A stretch of 12,373 nt of DNA from positions 1-12,373 of the forward strand of contig DFJV01000099.1 of NCBI GenBank assembly GCA_002373205.1, read 5' to 3'. The position numbers and the translations under genes are program-made. Shown piece by piece: positions 12,327-12,373 of the stretch; position 1 is the stretch's first letter; every line of letters begins with the position of its first letter. The notes beneath the pieces were generated by a model that had not been told where the DNA came from, made no database searches, and worked only from the letters and a program-made list of their open reading frames with translations. This DNA is from Treponema sp. UBA3662. Lineage in GTDB: Bacteria; Spirochaetota; Spirochaetia; Treponematales; Treponemataceae.

Positions 12327-12373
12327 CTATAAAATTATGCTTTATAACAGTTATTTTCTTATAATATAAGTAA

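Overview
The window looks like an origin-proximal piece of a spirochaete chromosome, most likely from the Treponema lineage. Three things suggest this: an archaeal-type PheRS beta chain (the type spirochaetes use), a remnant of an integron-type recombinase (integrons are known in Treponema), and moderate GC with very AT-rich spacers. The assignment is inference, because no rRNA or other marker gene is present.

Left part (1-3100, all minus strand). An AT-rich gene for a small secreted protein lies downstream of a decayed IntI-like tyrosine recombinase fragment, in the same orientation. Next come a GC-rich multi-hairpin repeat (Repeat A), an FtsH-like membrane AAA ATPase without the protease half, a 7 x 14-bp tandem repeat, and a ZIP-family metal transporter. 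A divergent promoter region separates the transporter from a small XRE-type regulator on the plus strand.

Middle part (3600-8910, plus strand). A spacer of GC-rich repeats precedes pheT, which carries an extra C-terminal tRNA-binding domain. A MIF/tautomerase homologue follows, then a membrane-anchored barnase-type ribonuclease whose stop overlaps the start of its barstar-type inhibitor. The next spacer holds a second Repeat A and a possible small structured RNA ending in a clean terminator. The epoxyqueuosine reductase gene queH comes after it.

Right part (8910-12373). argA (N-acetylglutamate synthase) carries two parS-like sequences inside its reading frame. It is followed by about 1.9 kb with no convincing gene. 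This stretch has four more parS-like sites, 68-bp direct repeats, two perfect DnaA boxes flanking an AT-rich block of phased AATTC units, a perfect palindrome matching the NrdR-box pattern, a third Repeat A and a terminator for a leftward gene outside the window. I read it as a replication origin plus centromere-like partition region. dnaA, parA and parB are not in the window.

The metabolic genes (pheT, queH, argA, ZIP) look like independent units rather than one operon. Only the barnase/barstar pair is clearly co-translated. Several genes have good sigma70-like promoters whose predicted start falls almost on the ATG and have no Shine-Dalgarno, which suggests leaderless or near-leaderless transcripts. 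The main leads are the parS/oriC block with parS inside argA, and Repeat A with its compensatory hairpins.
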